NCBI RefSeq assembly: GCF_042242105.1 | Contig: NC_092014.1 | Location: 1,810,374-1,874,373, forward strand | DNA from: Pempheris klunzingeri | Lineage: Eukaryota > Chordata > Actinopteri > Acropomatiformes > Pempheridae | Direction: 5' to 3' | DNA: 64,000 nucleotides | In this document: positions 19,200-29,533 of the stretch, piece after piece | Position numbering within the stretch: position 1 is the stretch's first letter | Layout of the letters: the number at the start of each line of letters is the position of its first letter | The notes under the pieces: model-generated | The model's input: the letters and a program-made list of their open reading frames with translations, nothing else | What the model was told of the DNA's origin: nothing | Databases searched by the model: none | Made by a program: the position numbers and the translations under genes

Positions 19200-19564
19200 C
19201 CGTTCATGGCGGTTCTTGCTGTCTTGACTCCTCGGTGACACCTCCTCCTCCTCCTCCTCCTGCTCCTCCTCCTCCTCCTCCTCCTCCCCCTGCTCCTCCT
19301 CCTCCTCCTCTTCGCCATTGTACACGGAGCTCGGTGAAGTGTTGAGGTCGCGGCAGCTGCGGGGACGATGGCGGAGTAGAAACGAACAAACTAAGTAACT
19401 AAGTCAGAAACAAGCGGACCAACGGCCGGTCTCTCCTCCATGTTGGTCTCCTCCTCCTCCGCCTGCCGCCTCCCGACCGTCCGCCGCTCCGCTCCGCTCC
19501 TGGCCTCACCGACCGACGACACCCATGCAGCAGCGGAGACCCTGGATGGGACTAGCTACATGTG
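19200..19564 (+). other. sertad2: Probable non-coding first exon of sertad2
   Basis: GC-rich transcript-like sequence with a CTC-rich tract (19240-19310) ends at a good donor, ACATGTG|GTGAGTG (GT at 19565-19566). The next strong plus-strand acceptor that leads into a known gene is at 28545, giving an intron of about 9 kb, as in the mammalian gene, which also has a non-coding first exon. The 5' end is a guess from promoter motifs. The proline-rich open frame through the CTC tract is an artefact. Confidence 0.55.
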
Positions 19565-21225
19565 GTGAGTGACACTCCAGCACCGACCGACCGACCGACG
19601 CCTTCCGCGGGCACAAAGTTGTGTCGGTGCGGCCTCAGCGGCAGCCGTTGGCCGGTCCGGTGTAACTTAATGGAGATTAGGAAGAAAGCTGTGGTGTTAT
19701 TAATGATTATCACGTTAACGTTTATCCCCTTATGGGTCTGTGTATAATCGGAAAGAGAGGCGTTTTATTAGAAATTATGAGGAAAACAGCCGCTCCTCTC
19801 TGCGGTGCTGTGCGGAGGCTGTGGCCGGGTGCGGGTGCCTGGTGGCCGGGCAGGTGGCGCGGAGCAGCCGGTGGCCCCGGAGGTCCCGGAGGGTCTGGAA
19901 ACCAGCTGCTGCAGTGACAGCCAGCGGGTCACACACAGTGATTTACACTCTGCAGTGAAGGGACCAGCTAATGAGCAAAACCCGGGCCGGGAAATGATGA
20001 AAAATAGGTTTCACAAAACAGTTTTATTGTCCTAGTTGGCCATAGTGAGCGAATGGAAGTCAATAGTGACTTTTTACTCTGTTTGTCCTCTGTGGTGTAA
20101 CTTTAAATCACCTTAAAAGTTTCCCAGTAGATCACTTCCAGCCAATAATCGTATTGATATGTTCTACAGTATCAATGCAGAACAATTAATGTATTGATTA
20201 GAGCAAATTGTGTCCAAGATGTCTGCTGAATTCATGCACTTAAATTATTAATAAAATAATTAATAATTAATAAAAGTTTTAAAACCACCAGAATTAAATT
20301 AAACTATATATAAACTATAATCAGCACTAGATGAAGCAGCGTGTGGTGTCACCAATTACCTAATTAATCATTCTGTATTAAATTATCCATCATTTAAGGT
20401 GACATTTGGCTTTCCTCTACTGCCATGTGTTATATGTCAGCCAAGATGGACACCGATACCATCCATAGATAAAGGTTATATTACTATTATATAGCTCTAT
20501 CTATAGCTCTATTATTAGTTAATCTACTGTGGACATTGTCAGTTAATTTGCAGTCTGTAGTTTAAAAATGACCAAAATGCTGAAAAAGTAAACACAAATG
20601 TATTAAATAGTCATGAAATTAAAGAAAAGCAGCAGCCAAAACACCCTGTAACCAGCAAATGTCTGTTTTTTCTTTCTGATTTCATGTTTAAAATCCACTG
20701 GTGAACCGATCAATTCACCATTAATCAATCTGAAGCAGAACAGAGTTTATACGTATGTAAGGAGCAGTAATAATGTGTGAAAGCAGCGTGCAGACGTGAT
20801 CCGAGGAGTTGCATGAAGTCGGCGTGTAGAATCAGGTATCCCAGAGTTGTGTTTACTGTGGTTGTGGTGACACAGATCGGCAGGGGGGGTCAAAGGTCGG
20901 CGTGCTGTATGTTTCCTGGTGTGGAGTCGAGGTTTAAAGGGAAGAATGTGGTCGGGCAGCAGTTTAAAAAGTGGAGCAGGCGGAGTCACGGAGACTTGGA
21001 GCAGACTGACAGACGTTCGTGCTGCTCCCAGTACAATCAGCACTTTGTGTGTATTATGTAAGGCTTCGACATTGGACTCACACACTCTGCGTGAAGCCAG
21101 TTTCACTGCGCTCTGATACAGGGGGGCAGACTGAGGCTGCTGGGAGGCCAAAATAAGACGCTGAAGACTGAGAGGGAGGCGACGTGCAGCGGAGAAGATA
21201 GTTAGTTAGATAATCTACGGCTGTG
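19565..21225. other. sertad2 intron 1, first part: no gene seen
   Basis: It contains a GC-rich continuation of the promoter island to about 19920, then A/T-rich DNA. The small open frames near 20747-21151 on both strands are not recognised. Confidence 0.45.
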
Positions 21226-21227
21226 AT

Positions 21228-21590
21228 AGCGCTCCCTTCAAACACACCAGACTCCATTGACAAAAATAGTAATTTTACCTCACAGAACACAGGAGCTGCT
21301 GGTCTGCTGCTGCCTTGATCTGTTAGGTTGCATGTGTTGTTGTGTGACTTTGGTGTTTAAAGGCTGTGTTCGCTTCCAACAGAATATTATTTTTGTAACA
21401 CACAATAACACAAACAAACTAACTGGTCGAGGCTGCAGTAGATCAGCAGCTCCTGTGTTCTCTGAGGTAAAATTCCCCTTTTTGTGAATGGAGTCTGGTG
21501 TGTGTGCAGAGAGCGATGTAACGGCTGTTTGTGGTTAAACCAAAAGGATCTTCCAGGTCTCTCTCTGTAGAGATAGTTCAGGTCATACAA
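21228..21590. mobile_element. Foldback element, copy 5a
   Basis: The left arm is divergent (ACACCAGACTCCATTGAC at about 21245). The loop contains GTTGTGTGACTTTGGTG and its inverse partner ACACAATAACACAAAC. The right arm (21445-21570) is of the long type (GCAGAGAGCGATGTAACG). Its right end is cut at the CTCTCTCTGTAG core. Confidence 0.7.
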
Positions 21591-21679
21591 AGTCACGCAA
21601 TGTCCCGTGTTCTGCGAGGTAAAATCACTGTTTTTGTCGATGCAGTCTGGTGGCTTTGAAGATAACAGCAACTACCCGA

Positions 21680-22005
21680 CTTCTCTCCTGATTTATCAGC
21701 TCAGTGAACATTTTCCTGATGAGTTTCTGCTCACAGTCTCTAGTTTACTGTCTTCTTCAGCACAGCAGGACGTTCATTTAGTAAATGATGGTCCATTTAG
21801 AGGAAGATAGACGATAAAGCAGCAAAGTCTTTAGGGCAGGATTACGTTGAGACAAACCAACCAGAGGCGGGTCATGCCTAAACCTAACCAATCAGACACG
21901 AGGATCGTTGTAGAAGTATCATTTCTGGTTCTGAAACCAAGACGGCGACAGCCTAAACGCCAAACTTGAGGCTTCAAAAACACGGTCCGTAAACCTGTCT
22001 ATGGC
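21680..22005. mobile_element. Second MITE family, partial copy B
   Basis: GATTTATCAGCTCAGTGAAC and the next 110 nt are nearly identical to 41118-41240 in aftph intron 4. The segment ends at CTGTCTATGG. It is nested between two foldback element segments, so it probably inserted into one of them. See the complete copy at 40979-41341. Confidence 0.65.
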
Positions 22006-22215
22006 CTACTGCTGCCTCCATCAGTTTGTTTGTTTGTGTTTGTCTAGTACGCGAACAGGTGAGCTAAAATCACTGTTTTTGTGAATGGAGTCTGGTGTAT
22101 GTGCAGAGAGCGATATAACGGCTGTTTGTGGTTAAACCAAAAGGATCTTCCAGGTCTCTCTCTGTAAGGATCCTTTCCATAATGCTGTCACACACTTAGA
22201 ATAACACTCTGAGGG
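22005..22215. mobile_element. Foldback element, copy 5b (right arm)
   Basis: Loop edge and right arm with a well-preserved core (22128-22190) of the long type (GCAGAGAGCGATATAACG). It may be the remainder of the copy interrupted by the element at 21680-22005. Confidence 0.7.
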
Positions 22216-22883
22216 TGTGAATTTCCTATAAGTTGTGGTCTGCACGGTGTATTTTCTGTAACGTCAGACTGAAACTTTTTCGTGTCAAAAACAGAACAAC
22301 ACACTGACTCATCAGGCGGCTTCGCTAAGACGCAGAAAGATCAAAGACGCTCGAGTCGCACTTTCTATTTGAGGCAAAAAGTTGTTTGTCTTTCATCTAA
22401 GTGGACGTTATTCACATGATGACTCACACACACACTCACACACACACAGTGGGGATATCCTGCAGTGTGCCGCTGCAGCAAACACACACGCATGAGTTAA
22501 GTCCACCTTCACTTCCTGGAGTCTCAGTTTCCCTTTAAACACAGAGGTGACGATCAGCCTCGCCTCGTACATTTTACAGCTGACTTCTCACAAACAAAAC
22601 GTTGACAGTCAGACGTCTGGAGAGCGAGTGGGAGCTGATTACCGCCGCAAGTTTGGTGGAAAAAATCAGTTTGGTGTCTCTTGCACAGAAAAAGTTTTCA
22701 TTTTTTATTATTTTGCCAAGGCTGAGAAAGAATGAGAGAACGTTCTGTGTGCTAAAAGAAACCAACAGACAGACTTATAGATTATAGATTATGGCAATTT
22801 TGGCCCCTTTTCTGCTGCTGTAAATAAAAAGCTTCTGTTTAAACAGGTCAGTCAGCAGCAACGTGTCCGTGCATGTCAGGCAG

Positions 22884-22884
<1 letters not shown>

Positions 22885-22925
<41 letters not shown>
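22885..22925. repeat. (CA)n microsatellite
   Basis: About 20 CA units in sertad2 intron 1. The surrounding 22220-23110 shows no gene. Confidence 0.97.
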
Positions 22926-22930
<5 letters not shown>

Positions 22931-23122
22931 TCCTGCTTTTAACTGTCTGCAGGACGACGACGGAGACCAAACGCTGTTTTCTACAGAGATAAAACCCCAA
23001 AAAAGACACGAAACACACCTTCATCTGCATAGTTTATGTGCAGTGTCACAGGTTGAACAGGCCTGAGGCCACAAGAGGTTTTCATACCAGGTGCAGCAGA
23101 CACACATAGCAGCAAAAGTTAA

Positions 23123-23695
23123 AGTGGAGCCCTGGTATTTTTATACCAGGCTCCTGTCTGTCCACATCCTGGTGTCTGAATGACTGGTAGGTAGTAAAAG
23201 TGTTGGAACTGGTCCAGTAGATCACCTCAGCCAGCAGCCACCAAACGGGCTGCAATGGCTGCAACGTGATCCTTTGGGACACCTGCACCTGATCACAGTA
23301 GGTCCACTAAAAGAGCTTGTTTGATCCACTGACAGGCTCAGAGTGTTATTCTAAGTGTGTGACAGCATCATGGAAAGGATCCCTACAGAGAGAGACCTGG
23401 AAGATCCTTTTGGTTTAACCACAAACAGCACACACACCAGACTACATTCACTAAAACAGGGATTTTAGAGAACAGGACACAGGAGTTACTTGCCTACCAC
23501 TGGCTGGATCAGTTGATTTGTTTGTGTTATTGTTTGACTCAAAGGGTTAATTCAGGTCCAACACAACGTTTGTGTAACAAACAAACTATCTGATCAAGGC
23601 GGCAGATCACTGATCACTGACTCCTGTTTATGTGTAAAATTGCTAATTTTGTCAATGGAGTCTGGTGGCTTTGATGAGAGTTATTTCTGGAGTGA
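23123..23695. mobile_element. Foldback element, copy 6
   Basis: TTAA (23119-23122) is followed by the terminal block AGTGGAGCCCTGGTATTTTT. The full left arm follows (23160-23475), including CAGCAGCCACCAAACGGGC and the core at about 23366-23430. The loop is at 23475-23620, then a weak right arm ends near GGAGTCTGGTGGC. This is the best view of the complete left arm. Confidence 0.82.
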
Positions 23696-24173
23696 ATAAA
23701 ACTGCACTCTGCAGCAGCAGCAGAGTCCACAGCATCTGCAGAGTCTGCCCTGCAGGAGGCAGTTTGTTAAATAAATAAATGAAGGAGGGAGAAAGATGGC
23801 GGTCGGCGGTGTGCTGCCAGCTGCCGCCAGGATGACTAAACACTGAATCCTGCTGAGCAAGAAAATTCCTGTGAAGGAGGCAGCTGCTCCCCAGTGCGTG
23901 ATAGTAACAGGCTGACGTCACAGGCTTGACAGAAAGTGTCCAAAACATCTCTTTACACGGAAAAATCACACATGCAGGTAGTTTTAAATGGGCACAGCTG
24001 ACTCCTGATGCTGTCTGTTTTCATTTCATCAAGGCTCAAACTGACAAACGAGTAACGGCTTGTAAACAGAAGTCATGTGACTCTGAAGCTGCAGGTTTAT
24101 TGGACAGAGCGCTCAGCGGTCTGACTGGTCTGTGCTCTCTGCTGTGATTAACTTTAATACCAGTCAGTGTCAA

Positions 24174-24177
<4 letters not shown>

Positions 24178-24208
<31 letters not shown>
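24178..24208. repeat. (CT)n microsatellite
   Basis: About 15 CT units in sertad2 intron 1. Confidence 0.95.
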
Positions 24209-24210
<2 letters not shown>

Positions 24211-24374
24211 GCCTTCGGTGTGAAACACAAACATTCGATTCTTCGAGCTCCTCAGATGTGAACATTTGCTGCTTGTTTGACCATAAAGTGAGAATCTTGG
24301 AGGTTTTGGACTCTTTTGGGGACAAAACGAGACATGCAGACGTCACACTGAAATTTGTCATTTTTTTAATAAAA

Positions 24375-24790
24375 ACTTAGAGGATAACTTCTGTATTTTC
24401 TAAACCTGGACCCTGTTTTTACATATTTTGCGTTTGAAATGATTTGTAGGTGCAAAAAGTGTTGGAACAGTCACAAATAGCCGTTATATTGCTCTCATTA
24501 AACACACCAGACTCCATTCACAAAAACAGTAATTTTACCTCACAGAACACAGGAGTAGCTGGTTGCTTCAGCTGGTTAGTATGTTTGTGTCATTGTGTCA
24601 GTCTGGTGTTTTAAAGGTTTAGTTTGGATCCAACACAATATTTGTGTAAAATAAAATAAAATAAACATCTGATCATGACAGCTGAAGACCGCTAACCCTG
24701 CACGGTAAAATTACTGTTTTGTCAATGGAGTCTGGTGACTTTGAGGGGAACAATATAACTACTATTTCTGGTCAAACAAACAGGATCTTA
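24375..24790. mobile_element. Foldback element, copy 7 (divergent)
   Basis: The terminal-like block GAGGATAACTTCTGTATTTT at about 24382 leads to arm remnants (CACCAGACTCCATTCAC), a loop and a weak inverse arm near 24710-24750. The conserved GGATCC core is missing from both arms. Confidence 0.6.
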
Positions 24791-25231
24791 TAGCTCCTAC
24801 AATGTTGACACATTTTTAAACGAGTCAAAGTCAAATCTCTGAGCTCAAGGAGGAGAAATGTCTCCCTGTAGTCGAGGCAGAATAGTCAATCAATCAGTAA
24901 GAAGATTGACAGAAAATTAATCTGCAATTTCTGTGATAATCTGTAATTCATCAGTAATTTTCCAAGCACAAGATGGCAAAAAGAAATCACTGGTTTTCAG
25001 CTTTTCAAATGTAAAAGATGTTCATTTTTCTAGTCCAACAGTAAAGTAAAAATAGAGAAAATAATCAGCAGATTGATTCGTAATAGAAATAATCTGTAGC
25101 TGCAGACACTCAGCGGTTAATCCACCTTAAATGACCCCTACACTTTAAGGGTGATCACACTGAGGCTTCAGAGCCGCTGTAACACAACACCAGCAACTCT
25201 GATAGGTTAGTCAGTGGAGAGGTATGTGAGT

Positions 25232-25292
<61 letters not shown>
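25232..25292. repeat. (CA)n microsatellite
   Basis: About 30 CA units. Further short TG runs lie at 25411-25434 and 25733-25764. The region 24790-25780 shows no gene. Confidence 0.97.
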
Positions 25293-25295
<3 letters not shown>

Positions 25296-25731
25296 GACGT
25301 GTCAGATCTCCATGACAAAGACTCTGTTTTTCCCCTCAAACAGTGTTTCTGAAACTATTTTTGGACATTTGCTTCATCAGACAGACAGCTGACGGAGGAT
25401 GGGGGGTGGGTGTGTGTGTGTGTGTGTGTGTGTGTGGGGGGGGCATATTTGTACCTCAGACAGCTGATCCAGAGTCAGTAAGTAAGGATTCACGATCAGC
25501 TGAGTGTTTTTATCAGAAGTTAAAGTTTGGCTTCATTAGATGATAGACCTCATGTGTCCCCCCCCCCCTCTCTCTCTCCCTCCCTCCCACCCCCTGTCTG
25601 TTCTGATGTCTCTCGCCCCGTCACCTCTTCACCTCGCCCTCTCTGGGTGTCGCAGCAGATGGCCCCTCTGAGGGGCCCCACATGGCTTTAAAGGAGTCGG
25701 GAGGAGGCAGAGCTGATGAATAACATATATG

Positions 25732-25766
<35 letters not shown>

Positions 25767-25789
25767 GCTTAATTCACCCTCTGTCAGCA

Positions 25790-25881
25790 CTTTCAGCCGC
25801 CCAGTGGCCGAGTAATCGAGAGGTCACAGGTTCAAATCCCCTCCACCACCAGGGATGTCCACGCACAACAGCTGCCTCGAT

Positions 25882-25885
<4 letters not shown>
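25790..25885 (+). repeat. tRNA-derived SINE fragment
   Basis: GTGGCCGAGTAATCGAGAGG followed by TCACAGGTTCAAATCCC resembles the A-box/B-box half of a tRNA-derived SINE; GGTTCAAATCC is the B-box. There is no clover-leaf-capable 3' acceptor half, so it is not a tRNA gene. The fragment runs into a (CA)n array. Confidence 0.55.

Positions 25886-25941
<56 letters not shown>
25886..25941. repeat. (CA)n microsatellite
   Basis: About 28 CA units at the 3' edge of the SINE fragment. Confidence 0.97.
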
Positions 25942-25943
<2 letters not shown>

Positions 25944-25957
25944 AAGCGTTTACTTAA

Positions 25958-26480
25958 AGACTAACTCCCATATTTTTACATGTTCTGGTGTCTAAACTGA
26001 CTGTTGGTTGTTCTTTTAAAGTCGTGATGTGGAAACAACATGGAGGCTACAAAGAAGATGTGTTGTATTTTACTGCCAGAGAGTTTAAACAACACGCTGA
26101 CGGCTGTTTCCAGGATGTGATATTCAAAATATAGCTTTACCAGATTTTACCAGAATTAATGCTGATAAATAACTGCTGCAAAGTTAAATCCCTGTTTTAG
26201 TGAATGTAGTCTGGTGTGTGTGCTGTTTGTGGTTAAACCAAAAGGATCTTCCAGGTCTCTCTCTGTAGGGATCCTTTCCATGATGCTGTCACACACTTAG
26301 AATAACACTCTGAGCCTGTCAGTGGATCAAACAAGCTCTTTTAGTGGACCTACTGTGATCAGGTGCAGTTGTCCCAAAGGATCACGTTGCAGCCATTGCA
26401 GCCCGTTTGGTGGCTGCTGGCTGAGGTGATCTACTGGACCAGTTCTGGCTGAGGTGATCTACTGGACCACTTCCAAAGGT
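25958..26480. mobile_element. Foldback element, copy 8
   Basis: TTAA at 25954-25957 is followed by the terminal block AGACTAACTCCCATATTTTT. The left arm is mostly lost. The right arm is intact (26185-26450), core at about 26230-26290, short type. Its outer end carries a local duplication of CTGAGGTGATCTACTGGACC. Confidence 0.78.
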
Positions 26481-26656
26481 TTTTGTCCGCTCTGGTCATC
26501 TTGAACCTCTGATGTAGGAGTGAGGCAGATGATCACCTACAGGATCATTTAGATGTCATACAGGAGATCTTCAACATCTCTGAGTCTCAGTTCACTTATT
26601 TGTTTCACAAGATGAAAGATAAACATCTGGTGAGAAACACAAAGGACCGGCTGGTC

Positions 26657-26832
<176 letters not shown>

Positions 26833-26951
26833 TGCGTGCGAGGACGGAAGTCGCCTGTTTCCTGCGTTTTGTTGTTCAGGGAGTCAGAAGGTGTCGGACT
26901 CCCACCCAATCAGCTGACTGTGGTTCACATGGGAGCAGGTCAGCTGACTGG

Positions 26952-27044
<93 letters not shown>
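26952..27044. repeat. (CA)n microsatellite, about 46 units
   Basis: It lies 124 nt after the (TG)n array and is its reverse complement, so the two can pair as a hairpin of over 90 bp. Confidence 0.98.
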
Positions 27045-27048
<4 letters not shown>

Positions 27049-27176
27049 GTGAAGAAGTCGCTCAGCTTCCAGGAAACCTGTGACTCGTCCTGCAGCTCTG
27101 AACGTGTCACCAGTCATGTGACAGTTTCTGCTCAGTTTGAACTGTCGTCTTGTTTTTAGTCAGCTGTCCTCTGACT

Positions 27177-28490
27177 GTAGTACCTGTAGTACCTGTAGTA
27201 CCTGTACTGTAGTACCTGTAGTACCTGTAGTACCTGTACTGTAGTACCTGTAGTACCTGTAGTACCTGTACTGTAGTACCTGTACTGTAGTACCTGTAGT
27301 ACCTGTACTGTAGTACCTGTAGTACCTGTAGTACCTGTAGTACCTGTACTGTAGTACCTGTAGTACCTGTAGTACCTGTACTGTAGTACCTGTACTGTAG
27401 TACCTGTAGTACCTGTAGTACCTGTACTGTAGTACCTGTACTGTAGTACCTGTAGTACCTGTACTGTAGTACCTGTACTGTAGTACCTGTAGTACCTGTA
27501 GTACCTGTAGTACCTGTACTGTAGTACCTGTAGTACCTGTAGTACCTGTACTGTAGTACCTGTACTGTAGTACCTGTAGTACCTGTAGTACCTGTACTGT
27601 AGTACCTGTAGTACCTGTAGTACCTGTACTGTAGTACCTGTACTGTAGTACCTGTACTGTAGTACCTGTACTGTAGTACCTGTAGTACCTGTAGTACCTG
27701 TAGTACCTGTACTGTAGTACCTGTAGTACCTGTAGTACCTGTAGTACCTGTACTGTAGTTACTGTAGTACCTGTAGTACCTGTACTGTAGTACCTGTAGT
27801 ACCTGTAGTACCTGTACTGTAGTTACTGTAGTACCTGTAGTACCTGTACTGTAGTACCTGTAGTACCTGTAGTACCTGTACTGTAGTACCTGTAGTACCT
27901 GTAGTACCTGTACTGTAGTACCTGTAGTACCTGTACTGTAGTTACTGTAGTACCTGTACTGTAGTATCTGTAGTACCTGTAGTACCTGTACTGTAGTACC
28001 TGTACTGTAGTACCTGTAGTACCTGTAGTACCTGTACTGTAGTTACTGTAGTACCTGTAGTACCTGTACTGTAGTACCTGTAGTACCTGTAGTACCTGTA
28101 CTGTAGTTACTGTAGTACCTGTACTGTAGTACCTGTAGTACCTGTAGTACCTGTACAGTAGTACCTGTACTATAGTACCTGTACTGTGTGAACTGTAGTA
28201 CCTGTACTGTGTGAACTGTAGTACCAGTACTGTGTACTGTGTGTACTGTAGTATCAGTACTGTGTGTACTCTGTGTACTGTAGTATCAGTACTGTGTACT
28301 GTGTGTACTGTAGTATCAGTACTGTGTGTACTCTGTGTACTGTAGTATCAGTACTGTGTACTGTGTGTACTGTAGTACCTGTACTGTGTGAACTGTAGTA
28401 CCAGTACTGTGTACTGTGTGTACTGTAGTATCAGTACTGTGTGTACTCTGTGTACTGTAGTATCAGTACTGTGTACTGTGTACTGTAGTT
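27177..28490 (+). repeat. GTACCTGTA minisatellite in sertad2 intron 1
   Basis: From 27177 to about 28180 the array alternates 9-nt units (TAGTACCTG) with 14-nt units that add TACTG. From 28180 to 28490 it changes to units built from TACTGTGTGTACTGTAG and TATCAG. Many units contain AGTAC/GTACT inverted words. The array ends about 55 nt before the acceptor of the sertad2 coding exon. Confidence 0.97.
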
Positions 28491-28549
28491 TTCTTGTGTC
28501 GGACCATTGAAGCTCTCAGTGGAATAAAACTGTGTGTCTCCACAGATCC

Positions 28550-29533
28550 ATGTTGGCTAACGGGGTGAAGCGGAAACTGGACGAGGACGAGGATGTTTTG
28601 GAGGAAGAGCGGCGCCCCCTGGCGGCGGGCGGCGGCCCGTCGCAGGCGTCCTACACGCTGCGGCGGCAGACGGTGCTCAACGTGTCCCTCATGAAGCTGT
28701 ACGGGCCGCGGATGGGCGTCGACCTCGGCCTGCGGCGCCGCGTCCTCATCAACAACATCATCCGCCGCATCCACGAGGACTTCAGGCGGGAAGGAGGCGT
28801 CGGCGCTCTCTTCTTCTCGGCCGCACCGCCGGTCGCCGCCGCCGCCGGTGAGGACGCAGGCTACCGACAAGCTCCGCCTCCTCCGTCCTCCTTCAGCATC
28901 CTGTCGTCGCCGCTGTCGGGACTGTCGGCGCTGGACTCCTGCCTGACGCCGGCCTCGCTGCTGGAGGAGGACCTGCCCATGTTCTTCACCCTGCCGCCAT
29001 CTTCCTCCTCCCAACACCATCAGCATCATCATCACTCCCTGAGGACGCCGCCAACGCCGCCCAAAGACAGCTTCTCCTCGGCCCTGGAGGAGATCGAGGA
29101 GCTCTGTCCCTCCTCTTCGTCTTCCTCCTCCTCCGGCCCGCCGCCACCTCCTCCTACTCGGGTCGTGTTTGATGTCGTCATGAAGGAGGAGGGGCGGGGC
29201 TTACAGGAGAACAGGTTAGAGAAACCCCCGCCTCCTCCTCTTCCTGCTCCTCCTCCTCCTCCCTCTCCGTCCTCCTCGGGCTCCTTCCTCACTGACTTCG
29301 CCCTGGACGACGTCCTCTTCACAGACATCGACACCTCCATGTACGACCTCGGCCCCTGCCCACCGCCGCCGCCGGGAGCGCCGCCGTCCAAGGTGGCCCC
29401 CGTCGTGATGGCGGACGACCTCGTGCGGTCGATGTCGGGGTTCGGCGCCGCGGGGGCCGGCGCTCAGAACCAGCCTTTTAAAATGGACCTGGCTGAGCTG
29501 GACCACATCATGGAGGTGCTGGTGGGCAGCTGA
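28550..29533 (+). CDS. sertad2: SERTA domain-containing protein 2 (TRIP-Br2)
   Basis: A single coding exon of 327 residues (human 314) starts MLANGVKRKLDEDEDVLEEE, matching the start of SERTAD2. An acceptor (CTCCACAG|ATCC) lies 5 nt upstream of the ATG, so an in-frame GTG at 28532 is intronic. The SERTA domain spans about 33-80 (SYTLRRQTVLNVSLMKLY ... VLINNIIRRIHEDF). Other conserved blocks are CLTPASLLEED, FSSALEEIEELCP, DIDTSMYDLGPC and a C-terminus FKMDLAELDHIMEVLVGS almost identical to mammals. Family knowledge: a nuclear transcriptional co-regulator acting with E2F/DP factors, involved in cell cycle and fat storage; the acidic C-terminus is a transactivation region. Fish-specific-looking Pro, Ser and His runs expand the middle. 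The exon is much more GC-rich than its flanks. Confidence 0.95.
   Translation: MLANGVKRKLDEDEDVLEEERRPLAAGGGPSQASYTLRRQTVLNVSLMKLYGPRMGVDLGLRRRVLINNIIRRIHEDFRREGGVGALFFSAAPPVAAAAGEDAGYRQAPPPPSSFSILSSPLSGLSALDSCLTPASLLEEDLPMFFTLPPSSSSQHHQHHHHSLRTPPTPPKDSFSSALEEIEELCPSSSSSSSSGPPPPPPTRVVFDVVMKEEGRGLQENRLEKPPPPPLPAPPPPPSPSSSGSFLTDFALDDVLFTDIDTSMYDLGPCPPPPPGAPPSKVAPVVMADDLVRSMSGFGAAGAGAQNQPFKMDLAELDHIMEVLVGS

Noticed and set aside
19154-19345. Proline-rich plus-strand open frame
   Set aside because: A reading of the CTC-rich tract in the presumed non-coding first exon of sertad2. No conserved family; the real start codon is in the exon at 28550.
25795-25850. tRNA gene
   Set aside because: Only A-box/B-box-like words are present; no acceptor stem or complete clover-leaf. 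Best seen as a SINE fragment.
28532-28549. Upstream in-frame GTG start for sertad2
   Set aside because: These codons lie across the intron acceptor (AG at 28544-28545), and the ATG at 28550 matches the family N-terminus.
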